Source: Acidiferrobacteraceae bacterium (lineage in GTDB: Bacteria; Pseudomonadota; Gammaproteobacteria; Arenicellales; UBA868). From it: DNA of 64,000 nt. Positions 29,031 through 37,972 of the stretch are shown here, piece after piece. A program made the translations under genes and the position numbers. Where the stretch lies: the NCBI GenBank assembly GCA_002724185.1, contig PBOB01000054.1:25768-89767 (forward strand), read 5' to 3'. Below the pieces are notes generated by a model, which was not told the origin of the DNA, ran no database searches, and saw only the letters and a program-made list of their open reading frames with translations. Numbering within the stretch: position 1 is the stretch's first letter; each line of letters opens with the position of its first letter.

Positions 29031-31916
29031 CTAATTACTTTCGCCCATAAAGTGTTCCCATATATGTCGTACCCATCGTCGTTCATCACCTAATTCTGTG
29101 TGCGGTATAAGTGCAGGTTTCTCCTGAAGTTTAAGTAAGTTCTCTTTTTTAAGAAAGGATGCCAATATATCAATTAATCGTTCGCTATCAGAATTATTGA
29201 TGATATTTATGTCGGTTAAAGTTCTAATTATGACTTGGCTTTCCGTGCTGTCCGCTAGTTGTGGATATATATTAGCCCAGCGTAACACTAAGTATTGGAT
29301 GAGAAACTCAAGATCAAGAATACCGCCACGATCTATTTTTAGATCAAAGTATTTCGTATCACTCTGACAATTTGCGGCTATAGTTCGGTTTCGCATATTT
29401 GTGACAGATTTTTTAAGTTCAACTTTATCTCTGGGCAACCGTATTATTCTTGTGCGAGTTCGCTCGAATTGCTCCATCAAGGATTTGTTCGTGCTTATCA
29501 TTCGCGCTCGTACTAGTGCTTGATGTTCCCACGAATGCGCTTTATAAAGCTGATAGTTCGAAAAACGATTTAGAGAGTTTATAGGAATTCCGGATTTTCC
29601 ATCAGGGCGCAGTCTCAGATCAACTGGATATAATTGGCCTGCTCTTGTTCGCGTTGTCAGAAGATTAATTAATCTTTGTAGCAATCTATTATAGTTTCGA
29701 AAGTGTAAATCGTTATCCGACTCGACTGCTTCTTCTACGAGAAAAATAAGATCTAGGTCAGAATTGTAACCGAGCTCTTTACTACCAAGTTTTCCATAGG
29801 CAACAATACCAATACTGTGAACATCTATTTCGTTGTTTTCACTTACGAGACTTTTTGTAGAGCACACTAGAGCTTGCTCTAAGATGCTTTCGGCAAGTGA
29901 GGATAATACTTTCGACACTTCTGCCTGGGTAACGATTTTTGCGATATCCGCAGCAGCTAATCGCAGAGTATATCCTTGTCGGAACTCCCTAAATACATCC
30001 ATCAATATCTCTAAATCGTCTGGTTCTACATCAGCAATTTTGCGTGCTAACTCTTTAGCAATCTGATCCTTAGACTCAACTTGATAACTATTTATTGGAT
30101 CGAGCAATTCGTCAAGCATCGCTGGATGTTGTTTAATCCAACTAGCAATCCCACGACTTGCGGTGATTAGACGTACCAATTGAGTTAGAGCGAGAGAGTT
30201 TTCGTATAGTAATGATAGATAGGCAGAGCGCCGCCCAATAGCCTCAATCAATTCAATTAGGCGACTTAATGCAATCATTGGATCATCGCTGAGACTACAC
30301 TCAGAAAGGGCAGCAGGCATCAGTTTTTCTAGCCGATCTCGGCCAATTCTTGAGAATGTGTGATAAAAATAACTAGTCTTTAAGTTGTCCAGCAAATCCA
30401 ATACGTGTTCAGGTTGTTCAAATCCGTTTTCAGTAAGAAACAACACCGCATCAGATTTTTCAATACTGGCTAGCCAGATATCATTCCATTCAGCAAGAGC
30501 ACCGTCTGTTGTGTCTTCTGACTCCACCATAAATAACTCGTCGAAATATTTATGGACAGTTGTGAGTGTCTCTCTTAAGTGCTCAAAACAAGCGTTCCAA
30601 TCCATGAAGTCCAAAGAGGTTGCTAGTTGTTCTCGTTTAGTCTGATCTTCTGGCAGTGAATGCGTCTGCCTATCATCTGCTGCTTGCAACCGATTTTCTG
30701 TTTTCCGAAGAACGACATAACATTCTCGAAGTTTCTGCGCTTGTGTATTATCAATAAATTTCAAAGAGGCTAGCATGTCAAGAGCGGCGCTCAATTGTCC
30801 CGTTTGCAGTTGCGGTTCACGACCACCACGGATGAGTTGATGGACTTGTACGATGAACTCAATTTCTCGTATACCACCTGTTCCAAGTTTAATATCGCAG
30901 AGCGAGTTTTTTCTCAACAATTCGCGAGTTATTCTATTTTTCATTAGGCGAAGCGCTTCAAAACATCCAAAGTCTAGGTATTTTCGATAGACAAATGGCT
31001 TTAGCATGTCGATCAACTCAACAGTGTCCTCGCTGTTTCCGGCGACTGGACGCGCTTTGATCAAAGCATAGCGTTCCCATTCTCTTCCATGGGTGATGTA
31101 GTATTGATTAATAGCGCTGAAAGATAATACGAGTGGCCCACTATCACCATTTGGTCGCAATCGCATGTCTGTCCTAAACACAAAACCATCGGACGTATGT
31201 TCGCTAAGAATTCGGATCAAATTTTGGCCAACCTTGGTGAAGAACTCCTGATTGCTTATTGATTTTGGGCCATTTGTCACTCCTGATTCTGGGTAGGCAA
31301 ATATAAGATCGACGTCTGATGAGAAGTTGAGTTCTTTACCGCCCAGCTTTCCAAGCCCCAGGACTACAAGAGTTAACTCCCTGCCCGTCTGAGCACCGAT
31401 AGGGTAACCATGCTCTTTGGAGACCACTTTATGAGCCATTATCAGTGCGATACGGATCGCTTCATCGGCCAACAAGGAAAGGTTACTCATAACTTCATCA
31501 AGTGTTGCCAATCCAGCTAGATCACGCCAACCAATTCGCACGATCTCACGGCGTCGAACAATACGAAGCGAGATCATTAGTTCGGGGATATTATTTGAAG
31601 TTTGAAGACAATTACCTACGATCTTCTTTAGGTCAGTCAAGACCCTTTCTTTGAGTACATCATCTTGACTCAGTAAGTCTGCGCATAAACCGGGTGTGAG
31701 CAAAAGTGCATTGCTAATGAAATCACTGATAGCCATCACCTTAACCAAAGATTTCAGTGCAAGCCGACCTCTATAGTTATTTGCGGCTTTGTGTATGGGT
31801 TGTGAAGTATGTGGTGCTCGGAGGAATTCTTGGAAGCGAGTTTTTGCAATCTCTGCAGGCAAAGGTGCCAGCGTTAATACTGCTTCTTCAAATACTGCGC
31901 TAGCTGGCGATTCCAT
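29031..31916 (-). CDS. glnE: Bifunctional glutamine synthetase adenylyltransferase/deadenylase
   Basis: GlnE adds and removes AMP on glutamine synthetase in response to nitrogen status. The 961-residue length matches the family. It has two nucleotidyltransferase modules with DxD motifs: LGGKELNFSSDVDLIF near residues 191-206 and GSKELGYNSDLDLIF in the C-terminal half, each followed by a signature such as DMRLRPNGDSG or DLRLRPDGKSG. Both active sites are intact. It precedes the RibH-like gene and ilvE on the same strand. Confidence 0.96.
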   Translation of the reverse strand: MESPASAVFEEAVLTLAPLPAEIAKTRFQEFLRAPHTSQPIHKAANNYRGRLALKSLVKVMAISDFISNALLLTPGLCADLLSQDDVLKERVLTDLKKIVGNCLQTSNNIPELMISLRIVRRREIVRIGWRDLAGLATLDEVMSNLSLLADEAIRIALIMAHKVVSKEHGYPIGAQTGRELTLVVLGLGKLGGKELNFSSDVDLIFAYPESGVTNGPKSISNQEFFTKVGQNLIRILSEHTSDGFVFRTDMRLRPNGDSGPLVLSFSAINQYYITHGREWERYALIKARPVAGNSEDTVELIDMLKPFVYRKYLDFGCFEALRLMKNRITRELLRKNSLCDIKLGTGGIREIEFIVQVHQLIRGGREPQLQTGQLSAALDMLASLKFIDNTQAQKLRECYVVLRKTENRLQAADDRQTHSLPEDQTKREQLATSLDFMDWNACFEHLRETLTTVHKYFDELFMVESEDTTDGALAEWNDIWLASIEKSDAVLFLTENGFEQPEHVLDLLDNLKTSYFYHTFSRIGRDRLEKLMPAALSECSLSDDPMIALSRLIELIEAIGRRSAYLSLLYENSLALTQLVRLITASRGIASWIKQHPAMLDELLDPINSYQVESKDQIAKELARKIADVEPDDLEILMDVFREFRQGYTLRLAAADIAKIVTQAEVSKVLSSLAESILEQALVCSTKSLVSENNEIDVHSIGIVAYGKLGSKELGYNSDLDLIFLVEEAVESDNDLHFRNYNRLLQRLINLLTTRTRAGQLYPVDLRLRPDGKSGIPINSLNRFSNYQLYKAHSWEHQALVRARMISTNKSLMEQFERTRTRIIRLPRDKVELKKSVTNMRNRTIAANCQSDTKYFDLKIDRGGILDLEFLIQYLVLRWANIYPQLADSTESQVIIRTLTDINIINNSDSERLIDILASFLKKENLLKLQEKPALIPHTELGDERRWVRHIWEHFMGESN

Positions 31917-32299
31917 GTAGTCTCAGTGCGAGGTCGCTATTGACATAATCTCGTCGATTATGCCCTAAACGTTGCATTTATTGCATCGTAGCTATTTAAG
32001 AAAAGCCAACAAAAAGGTGTAATTTGCGACAAGTACAATAATGGAGAACCTATTTCATTTAAGTTATGATGAAATTCTTGCGATACGATTTGTATACTAG
32101 GCAATTGTGCAATAACGTTATAGTCTATATTCGATAATTGCGAATAGGTTGTTTTGTCGAATTCGTATTGAGTGCTTAAAGCTTTGCTGACGAAAGAACA
32201 ACCTAGCAAAACGCATCTTGTTATATGCGAAAGGCTATTATGAGTAATGTCATAGAGTGAATATAGAGGGTAAAATCTACCCATTAACTGGAGACAAGT
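31917..32299. other. Intergenic region between divergent glnE and SDR genes
   Basis: These 383 AT-rich bases lie between divergent genes. A 108-codon minus-strand frame here has no recognisable domain or ribosome-binding site, and I regard it as chance. A short stem of GGGTA and TACCC sits at 32269-32283, just before the SDR ribosome-binding site. I found no RNA gene. Confidence 0.4.
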
Positions 32300-33037
32300 T
32301 TGAGTTTAAGTAACCAACAAACAGCTGTTGTAACGGGTGCTTCTAGCGGCATTGGTGCTGCTACTGCACGGGCATTGAGTAAGCGTGGACTTACAGTCCA
32401 TGTTTTAGCACGCCGATCAGGACGTTTAGCAGAGCAAACTGGTTGTATTCCACATGTACTCGATGTCCGAGACACGGAGACCCTAAAATCTCTTTTAAAC
32501 TCGCTCAATGTAGATATTCTTATAAATAACGCCGGAGTGGGTCGTGGATATAAGTCTTTAGCAGAAGCCCACTCAAGCGATATAGATTGCACTATAGAGA
32601 CGAATGTTCAAGCCGCCGTCCATGCCGTCCATGCCGTTTTGCCCTCGATGCTAAAAAAAGGTTCCGGTCATATAGTTAACATAGGATCAATGGCTGGATT
32701 ATATTCTTTGCCTTCTGCACTTTATGGAGCGTCCAAGGCAGCTATACACCTCATGTCACAGGACTTGAGATTAGAGCTTGAAGGGACGGGTATTAGGGTA
32801 ACAGAGATTTGTCCAGGTCGTGTTCGCACGGAGTTCTACGACGCTGCAGTAGATGAGCCAGAAGAACGTGAAAAGATGAAAGACTCGGGTATTGATGAAT
32901 TAACAGGCGATGATATAGCTGAATCGATTATTTATGCCCTAGACGCACCATGGCGAGTAAATGTTAATCGTATCGAACTCCAGCCAACAGAGCAGATCTA
33001 TGGTGGTTCACAATTTACGCCTCGAGAACGTCCTTGA
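32300..33037 (+). CDS. Short-chain dehydrogenase/reductase (classical SDR)
   Basis: This 245-residue SDR binds NAD(P) through TGASSGIGAATAR and has NNAGVG, the catalytic Ser in IGSMAGLYS and the YGASK catalytic Tyr-Lys. The substrate is unknown; the C-terminus with EICPGRVRTEF is typical of YdfG/serine-dehydrogenase-like members. The start is a TTG at 32300, decided by GGAG at 32290-32293 six bases upstream; no ATG is nearby. Its stop overlaps the next gene's TTG start as TTGA. Confidence 0.85.
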   Translation: MSLSNQQTAVVTGASSGIGAATARALSKRGLTVHVLARRSGRLAEQTGCIPHVLDVRDTETLKSLLNSLNVDILINNAGVGRGYKSLAEAHSSDIDCTIETNVQAAVHAVHAVLPSMLKKGSGHIVNIGSMAGLYSLPSALYGASKAAIHLMSQDLRLELEGTGIRVTEICPGRVRTEFYDAAVDEPEEREKMKDSGIDELTGDDIAESIIYALDAPWRVNVNRIELQPTEQIYGGSQFTPRERP

Positions 33038-33780
33038 GTCTAGAGGGCAAAGTATGCGTTGTTACTGGAGGAGCTTCAGGAATGGGCGCTGCCAGTATTC
33101 GTGCGTTTGCTAATGCAGGAGCTACTACTGTTTTAGTTGATATTGATAAAAATGGAGCAGATCTTGTAGCCAAGGAAACCGGGGCACTCATGATGATAGG
33201 TGATGTTGCAGATTCATCGTTTTGTACTAAGGTAGCTGACGATGTAGTTCGTAACCAGGGTCAGATTGACATTCTCGTTAATTGTGCGGGTACTATATTG
33301 CGAGCCGATGCGATCAATACATCGGATGATGAATGGCGGCGGATACTAGCTGTTAATGTAGACGGAGTTTTCTTTATGTCTAGGGCAGTGGTTAGACATA
33401 TGATACATAGAGCCTCAGGGAGCATCGTAAATTTCGGCTCTATATGGGGGGATGTGGGCGCATCTGGAGTTACGGCTTATTGTGCGACTAAGGGCGCAGT
33501 TCATCAAATCACTAAAGCAATGGCTTTGGATCATGTCGAAAATGGCATTAGAGTCAATGCAGTCGCCCCTGGCGAAGTGAATACTCCAATGCTCTCATCT
33601 GGTCGGTTAGCACCACCAAGTGCTGCAGATTTAGCGAATTTGGCACAAAACACTATTCCCATGAAGAGATTAGCAGAACCTGAAGAGATAGCAGAAGTTG
33701 TTCTATTCCTAGCATCGGACAAGTCAAGTTATATGACCGGCGTTATTGTGCCAGTTGATGCAGGATATACAGCGCGTTAG
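33034..33780 (+). CDS. Short-chain dehydrogenase/reductase (FabG-like)
   Basis: This second SDR (248 residues) has VTGGASGMGAAS for cofactor binding, an Asp after strand 2 (LVDID) that suggests NAD preference, NCAGT, and the catalytic Ser and YCATKGAVH. It resembles FabG-like alcohol or sugar dehydrogenases. The start is a TTG overlapping the previous stop (TTGA), so the pair is probably translationally coupled and acts in one pathway. The substrate is unknown. Confidence 0.85.
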   Translation: MSLEGKVCVVTGGASGMGAASIRAFANAGATTVLVDIDKNGADLVAKETGALMMIGDVADSSFCTKVADDVVRNQGQIDILVNCAGTILRADAINTSDDEWRRILAVNVDGVFFMSRAVVRHMIHRASGSIVNFGSIWGDVGASGVTAYCATKGAVHQITKAMALDHVENGIRVNAVAPGEVNTPMLSSGRLAPPSAADLANLAQNTIPMKRLAEPEEIAEVVLFLASDKSSYMTGVIVPVDAGYTAR

Positions 33781-33891
33781 GGAATAGTATTCATATCAAA
33801 TTTTGATTTAGAATATCTATTCTTGTTGGAGCATTTGACTTGCCCCAACACGTTTTAACTTTCATTGGAATTCGTATGGCAGTATAGGGTG

Positions 33892-34752
33892 ATGACAGCC
33901 GACCTTTTTGAATTTTCCTTGGTAAAGAAGCGATTTGCAGTTATAGGTAACCCAGTTGCGCATAGTAAATCCCCAGAGATTCACCAGATATTTGCACAGC
34001 AATGCAACATTGTTCTGGATTACCAAGCTATCCATGTTGACCACGGTGGATTCGCGCAGGCGTTGAGAAATCTTCAGGCTCGAGGCTTCGCAGGAATAAA
34101 CATCACTGTTCCATACAAACAAAACGCGGCTGAACAGGTGGATTCGATTAGCAAAAGAGCCCGTGTCGCCAATGCGGTTAATACAATTAAATTCGAAGAT
34201 GATGGCTCCATGTATGGTGACAATACTGATGGTGAAGGCTTACTTCGTGATCTGGAAAAAAATCTTTGTCAGTCTATCTGCGATAGTAAAATTCTGGTAG
34301 TTGGTGCGGGTGGAGCTGCACGCGGAATTCTAGAGCCTATTCTGGCTGCTAAACCAGAGATGGTCGCAATCACTAACAGAACTGCGAAACGAGGTATTTC
34401 AATTTCAAATGAGTTTTTGCAATATGGACCAGTAAGTTGGCAATCCTTTGACCAGGTTAGTGAGCTTAGTTTTGATATCGTAGTCAATGCAACATCAGCT
34501 AGTTTAACTGGTGATATTCCGAACCTCCCCAATCAAATATTTGCACCGGGTAGTCTTGCTTATGATATGGGATATGGCGAACAGTCTACGCCCTTTATTA
34601 TTTGGGCGAAAAAGCAGGGTGCCGCTCGGACAGCTAATGGGCTTGGCATGCTTGTTGAGCAAGCCGCTTCATCATTCAAGTTATGGCATCAAGTTGAACC
34701 TGATACAGGAGCTGCTCTACTGGCTATTTGCCCAAACCGAATGCAATCCTAA
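33892..34752 (+). CDS. aroE: Shikimate dehydrogenase
   Basis: AroE reduces 3-dehydroshikimate in aromatic amino acid synthesis. It has AVIGNPVAHSKSPEIH for shikimate binding, NITVPYKQNA with the catalytic Lys, NTDGEGLLRDL with the catalytic Asp, and GAGGAARGI for NADP. From ATG 33892 the protein is 286 residues. A TTG at 33865 would add nine and has no ribosome-binding site. The clear terminator downstream ends the unit that begins with the two SDR genes. Confidence 0.93.
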   Translation: MTADLFEFSLVKKRFAVIGNPVAHSKSPEIHQIFAQQCNIVLDYQAIHVDHGGFAQALRNLQARGFAGINITVPYKQNAAEQVDSISKRARVANAVNTIKFEDDGSMYGDNTDGEGLLRDLEKNLCQSICDSKILVVGAGGAARGILEPILAAKPEMVAITNRTAKRGISISNEFLQYGPVSWQSFDQVSELSFDIVVNATSASLTGDIPNLPNQIFAPGSLAYDMGYGEQSTPFIIWAKKQGAARTANGLGMLVEQAASSFKLWHQVEPDTGAALLAICPNRMQS

Positions 34753-34793
34753 TTCTGCAAGAAAGACTATTTTTCTTGATGAGTTAGCATGGA

Positions 34794-34820
34794 AAAAGGC
34801 GACGGTTTCCGTCGCCTTTT
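34794..34820. terminator. Strong bidirectional terminator between aroE and the H1-like gene
   Basis: AAAAGGCGACGG (34794-34805) pairs perfectly with CCGTCGCCTTTT (34809-34820) around a three-base loop. The T run on either strand makes it work in both directions, ending aroE on the plus strand and the H1-like gene on the minus strand. Confidence 0.9.
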
Positions 34821-34865
34821 CCTAGAAACCCCACAATAAGTAGAGTTAAATTACCACTTTGAAGA

Positions 34866-35081
34866 TTACCTCTTCTTACGAGCAGCCTTCTTCTTTGAAG
34901 CCTTCTTACGAGCAGCCTTCTTCTTCGTAGCCTTCTTACGAGTAGCTTTCTTCTTTGAAGCCTTCTTCTTCGTAGCCTTCTTCTTCGTAGCCTTCTTACG
35001 AGTGGCCTTCTTTGCCGTAGCCTTCTTTGCTACTCGTTTCTTTGCCGCCTTCTTCTTTGTAGCTCTCTTCTTTGCCGCCAT
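34866..35081 (-). CDS. Histone H1-like Lys/Ala repeat protein
   Basis: This 71-residue protein is made almost wholly of Lys, Ala, Thr and Arg in short repeats (KKATKKK, KKASKKK). It begins MAAKKRATKKK. Such proteins resemble the C-terminal tails of histone H1 and the bacterial Hc1/AlgP type, which bind DNA through charge. It probably binds nucleic acid and contributes to nucleoid organisation or regulation. The start has GAGGAG a few bases upstream. The gene has a strong promoter and a leader of about 175 bases. It stands alone between two terminator and promoter signals. DNA repeats follow the protein repeats and could vary between strains. Confidence 0.85.
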   Translation of the reverse strand: MAAKKRATKKKAAKKRVAKKATAKKATRKKATKKKATKKKASKKKATRKKATKKKAARKKASKKKAARKKR

Positions 35082-35424
35082 AGTGTTTCTCCTCTACATG
35101 GATTGGATACCACTGGACAGTCTTACGAATACAACCTCACATTCCCTGGTATCATACGCTTCTTTTTGCTATTCGAGTAAATCATAAATGTCTATTAGAA
35201 ATTAGCAAGAGAGAACGAGAAATAGAGGGGGTGATAACTTTTTGGTTGCTTCGTATGCGCGAACTATAACGACGCGTGAAAAAATGTCAAGTAATGTAAA
35301 AATCTTCCATATTCATAAATTTACAGTTTTGACGACCAATTGATATAATTTTTCGGCAACATTTCTATCTTTGTTAAGTGAAAGTAACAAATTTCCAACA
35401 AGAATAGTTAGTTTAACAAGTTTT
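35082..35424. other. Leader and promoter region of the H1-like gene
   Basis: These 343 bases separate waaA from the H1-like gene on the minus strand. They contain the promoter at 35263-35290 and a leader of about 175 bases. A 20-codon frame (ATG near 35187) has no ribosome-binding site, so I do not call it. I see no known riboswitch. The leader could hold regulatory RNA structure. Confidence 0.45.
35263..35290 (-). promoter_or_regulatory. Strong sigma-70 type promoter for the H1-like gene
   Basis: On the minus strand TTGACA (35290-35285) is followed by a 16-base spacer and TATAGT (35268-35263). Both elements are close to the sigma-70 consensus. Transcription would begin near 35256, leaving a leader of about 175 bases before the ATG at 35081. 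Confidence 0.75.
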
Positions 35425-36705
35425 TTACTTAGATTTTCCAATTAGTGGCGACAAAATGTTCATTGAAAGTTCTATAGCACCAGCGTTTTTTGCAACCATT
35501 TTCACTCCATTTTCACCCATCGTTGCCCGCAAGTTCGGATCATCTAAAAGGGTGGATAACTGAGTTTCTAGATCATTCTGACTGTGAACCTGAACGCCAG
35601 CTTGGGAGTCAATTGCTATTTGGCTAATTTCCCTGAAATTAGGCATAACTGGTCCAAAGACTACTGGTACGCTGACAGCACATGGTTCTAAGATATTGTG
35701 CCCGCCTAGTCCTTGTAGCAGGCTGCCGCCGACAAAAGCAATATCAGCGGCGGAATACAAGATTGGGAGTTCACCTAAAGTGTCCGCGATTAGGATATCT
35801 AAGCCGTGCGGGAGGGATCCTTGTTGTTCACTTCGGCGCGTCGCTCTGAGATTCATCTTTGACGTTAGCTTGAAAACGCTATCAAAGCGTTCGGGATGCC
35901 GAGGAGCCACCACCATTAAGAGTTCTGTAAATCTGATCTTAAGTTGCAGATAAACTCGCAACAAAATCTCTTCCTCACCTTCATGCGTACTTCCCGCCAC
36001 AATGATCAGCCTGTCCCGACCCCAGTCCTGACGCACCGCTTCAGCCACTTCACGCACTCCTGCTGTTAGCTTGACCTCAAATTTCATACTGCCAGTTTTC
36101 TTTATAACAGATTGATCTACACCTAGCGCTATCAGCCGCGTCTGATGCGTATAAGACTGAACCCCGAATTGTGCTATGTAACCTAGAGTTTGTTTCAAAA
36201 GCCAAGTAATGCGCTGATATTTACGAAGCGATTTTTCAGAAAGGCGAACATTCAGCATCACAATAGGTATGTTTCTTTTCCAGCAAGCATAGATTGTGTT
36301 TGGCCAAATTTCGGTTTCAATAAGCACCAAAAGCTTGGGACGTACCTGATTAACAAATCGTGTAACAGCAAAAGTGTAGTCGTAGGGTGCGTATGAGTGG
36401 CCAATAGTGTTGCCAAACGCAGAGTTGATTCGATCAGATCCGCTTGGCGTCATCGTAGTAATGTAAATGCGGATTTCGGGATAGGTGCGCATCAGCTCCT
36501 GGACAAGTGGTATCGCTGCGGTAGCCTCTCCCATTGAAACTGCGTGTATCCAGATATCATAGCCAGCATTCTCTTTGCTGACATAGCCAAGACGCTCAGC
36601 CCATCGTTGTTGATACTTCGGATTCTTGATGCTGCGCCAAAGTAAACGGCCCCAAACGATGGGAAGTAACAACCAGAGTAGCAGCGAGTAGATATGTCTT
36701 GCCAA
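35425..36705 (-). CDS. waaA: 3-deoxy-D-manno-octulosonic acid transferase
   Basis: WaaA transfers KDO to lipid A precursors at the inner membrane. The 426-residue protein has an N-terminal membrane segment (LLLWLLLPIVWGRLLW), the family catalytic region IHAVSMGEATAA with the base Glu, ETEIWPN, the AGSTHEGEEE donor loop, and GGSLLQGLGGHNILEP. The start is a TTG at 36705 with no obvious ribosome-binding site; no ATG lies near it. It supplies the KDO on which waaF, waaG and waaP of the distant cluster act. Confidence 0.94.
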   Translation of the reverse strand: MARHIYSLLLWLLLPIVWGRLLWRSIKNPKYQQRWAERLGYVSKENAGYDIWIHAVSMGEATAAIPLVQELMRTYPEIRIYITTMTPSGSDRINSAFGNTIGHSYAPYDYTFAVTRFVNQVRPKLLVLIETEIWPNTIYACWKRNIPIVMLNVRLSEKSLRKYQRITWLLKQTLGYIAQFGVQSYTHQTRLIALGVDQSVIKKTGSMKFEVKLTAGVREVAEAVRQDWGRDRLIIVAGSTHEGEEEILLRVYLQLKIRFTELLMVVAPRHPERFDSVFKLTSKMNLRATRRSEQQGSLPHGLDILIADTLGELPILYSAADIAFVGGSLLQGLGGHNILEPCAVSVPVVFGPVMPNFREISQIAIDSQAGVQVHSQNDLETQLSTLLDDPNLRATMGENGVKMVAKNAGAIELSMNILSPLIGKSK

Positions 36706-36887
36706 GAAAGAGATATAGTATTTTAGTTGCTAACAAATTTAGAGTTTAGTCATTTAGATTGGACAAATGACTAGAAACATTAGATTCTCGGATTAAAAAA
36801 GTTTGTTAGTTTGTGCAATTCATCCATACCGATATTATGTCATCATGTGTGTGCCAAGCGGTAGCCCACTATCTAGATGTCGCTATA

Positions 36888-37439
36888 TCAGCGTATTATT
36901 GCTCCGGACATAGCATCCTGAATAGTGCTGGGCGCGGTCATTTTTCCTACCGGTGCATCTACAATGAAGTCGATATCAGTCCCAAATTCACGTCGTACAT
37001 GGAGGCCTTTTCTTAATGGCGGTCGACCAGTTCTATTAGCGCTGGTTGAAACTATTGCAGCACCAAAGTGACGGCAAAGAGCTATTGCTGTAGGATGGTT
37101 AGGTATACGAACCGCAATGGAGTCATGGTGGCCGCGTATCCATTTCGGTGCTCTACTTAACGCTGGGAGTAGCCAAGTGTGAGGACCAGGCCAAGTTGAA
37201 CGTGGTTCTTCCAGTAGCTGTTCGTCAGACAGATCTATAAATGGGCCAAGTTGATCTAGATCTGAAGCAATTAGGATTAATCCCTGACCCCAATGACGAT
37301 GCTTAATATGCAGTATTCGTTTTACAGCGCCGTAATTCATTGGATCACATCCTAGTCCATAACAATATTCTGTAGGATATGCAATTACTCCAGATTCCAA
37401 TAAAAATGCTACGGCATTATTGATGGATGAATTATACAA
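36888..37439 (-). CDS. tsaC: Threonylcarbamoyl-AMP synthase (TsaC/Sua5-YrdC)
   Basis: TsaC makes threonylcarbamoyl-AMP for t6A modification of ANN-reading tRNAs. The 183-residue single-domain protein (TsaC length, without the Sua5 extension) has AYPTEYCYGLGCDP for substrate binding, IKHRHWGQGLILI for the Lys-Arg site, and STSANRTGRPPLR. The start is a TTG at 37439, three bases after the purE stop. It is the last gene of the pur unit. Confidence 0.92.
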   Translation of the reverse strand: MYNSSINNAVAFLLESGVIAYPTEYCYGLGCDPMNYGAVKRILHIKHRHWGQGLILIASDLDQLGPFIDLSDEQLLEEPRSTWPGPHTWLLPALSRAPKWIRGHHDSIAVRIPNHPTAIALCRHFGAAIVSTSANRTGRPPLRKGLHVRREFGTDIDFIVDAPVGKMTAPSTIQDAMSGAIIR

Positions 37440-37441
37440 AG

Positions 37442-37948
37442 TTAATCTTTTGCGATTTTTGCTTGCAGCAAAGTATCTTTGGCTCGCACCGCATCAGCTT
37501 GTGATTTCTTGGCATTTTTTAGCTGTTCAGCAAGTTGTGGGTCATTGAGTGCTAATATTTGGGCGGCAAGCCAGCCTGCATTTGTGGCACCGGCATTACC
37601 AATGGCTACGCAAGCTACTGGAACACCACCTGGCATTTGTACTGTTGAAAGAAGTGCATCAAAGCCGTTTAGCGCCCCCCCGCTGATTGGTATGCCTATA
37701 ACGGGTTTGGTAGTGAGGGCTGCTACCGTACCTGCCAGATGTGCTGCTAATCCCGCCGCCGCTATAAATACGGCACAACCAGAATTTTCAGCATTTTCAA
37801 CAAAATTCCTTGTATCCTCAGGAGTGCGATGAGCTGATGTCACTTTTACTTGCCATGGGATAGCAAGTTTTTCTAGGACATCAAGTGTATTTTGGACTAC
37901 AGGTAGATCTGAGTCCGATCCCATCAGGACGGTCACATAAGAATTCAC
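37442..37948 (-). CDS. purE: N5-carboxyaminoimidazole ribonucleotide mutase PurE
   Basis: PurE class I converts N5-CAIR to CAIR in purine synthesis and normally works with PurK. The 168-residue protein has MGSDSDLPVV, VTSAHRTPEDT, AAAGLAAHLAGTVAALT and GIPISGG, all typical. purK is not beside it. The start is a GTG at 37948. It follows purD in the same unit; tsaC begins three bases after it ends. Confidence 0.94.
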   Translation of the reverse strand: MNSYVTVLMGSDSDLPVVQNTLDVLEKLAIPWQVKVTSAHRTPEDTRNFVENAENSGCAVFIAAAGLAAHLAGTVAALTTKPVIGIPISGGALNGFDALLSTVQMPGGVPVACVAIGNAGATNAGWLAAQILALNDPQLAEQLKNAKKSQADAVRAKDTLLQAKIAKD

Positions 37949-37972
37949 GATAACGTACTCCTATTCTTTAGT

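Noticed and set aside
31958..32284. 108-codon minus-strand open frame between glnE and the SDR gene
   Set aside because: No domain, poor composition for a protein, no ribosome-binding site; it spans the expected divergent promoter region.
35128..35187. 20-codon frame in the leader of the H1-like gene
   Set aside because: No ribosome-binding site and no recognisable product, though a leader peptide cannot be fully excluded.
37479..37832. 117-codon plus-strand frame across purE
   Set aside because: It is a shadow of purE on the other strand; the purE product is fully recognisable.
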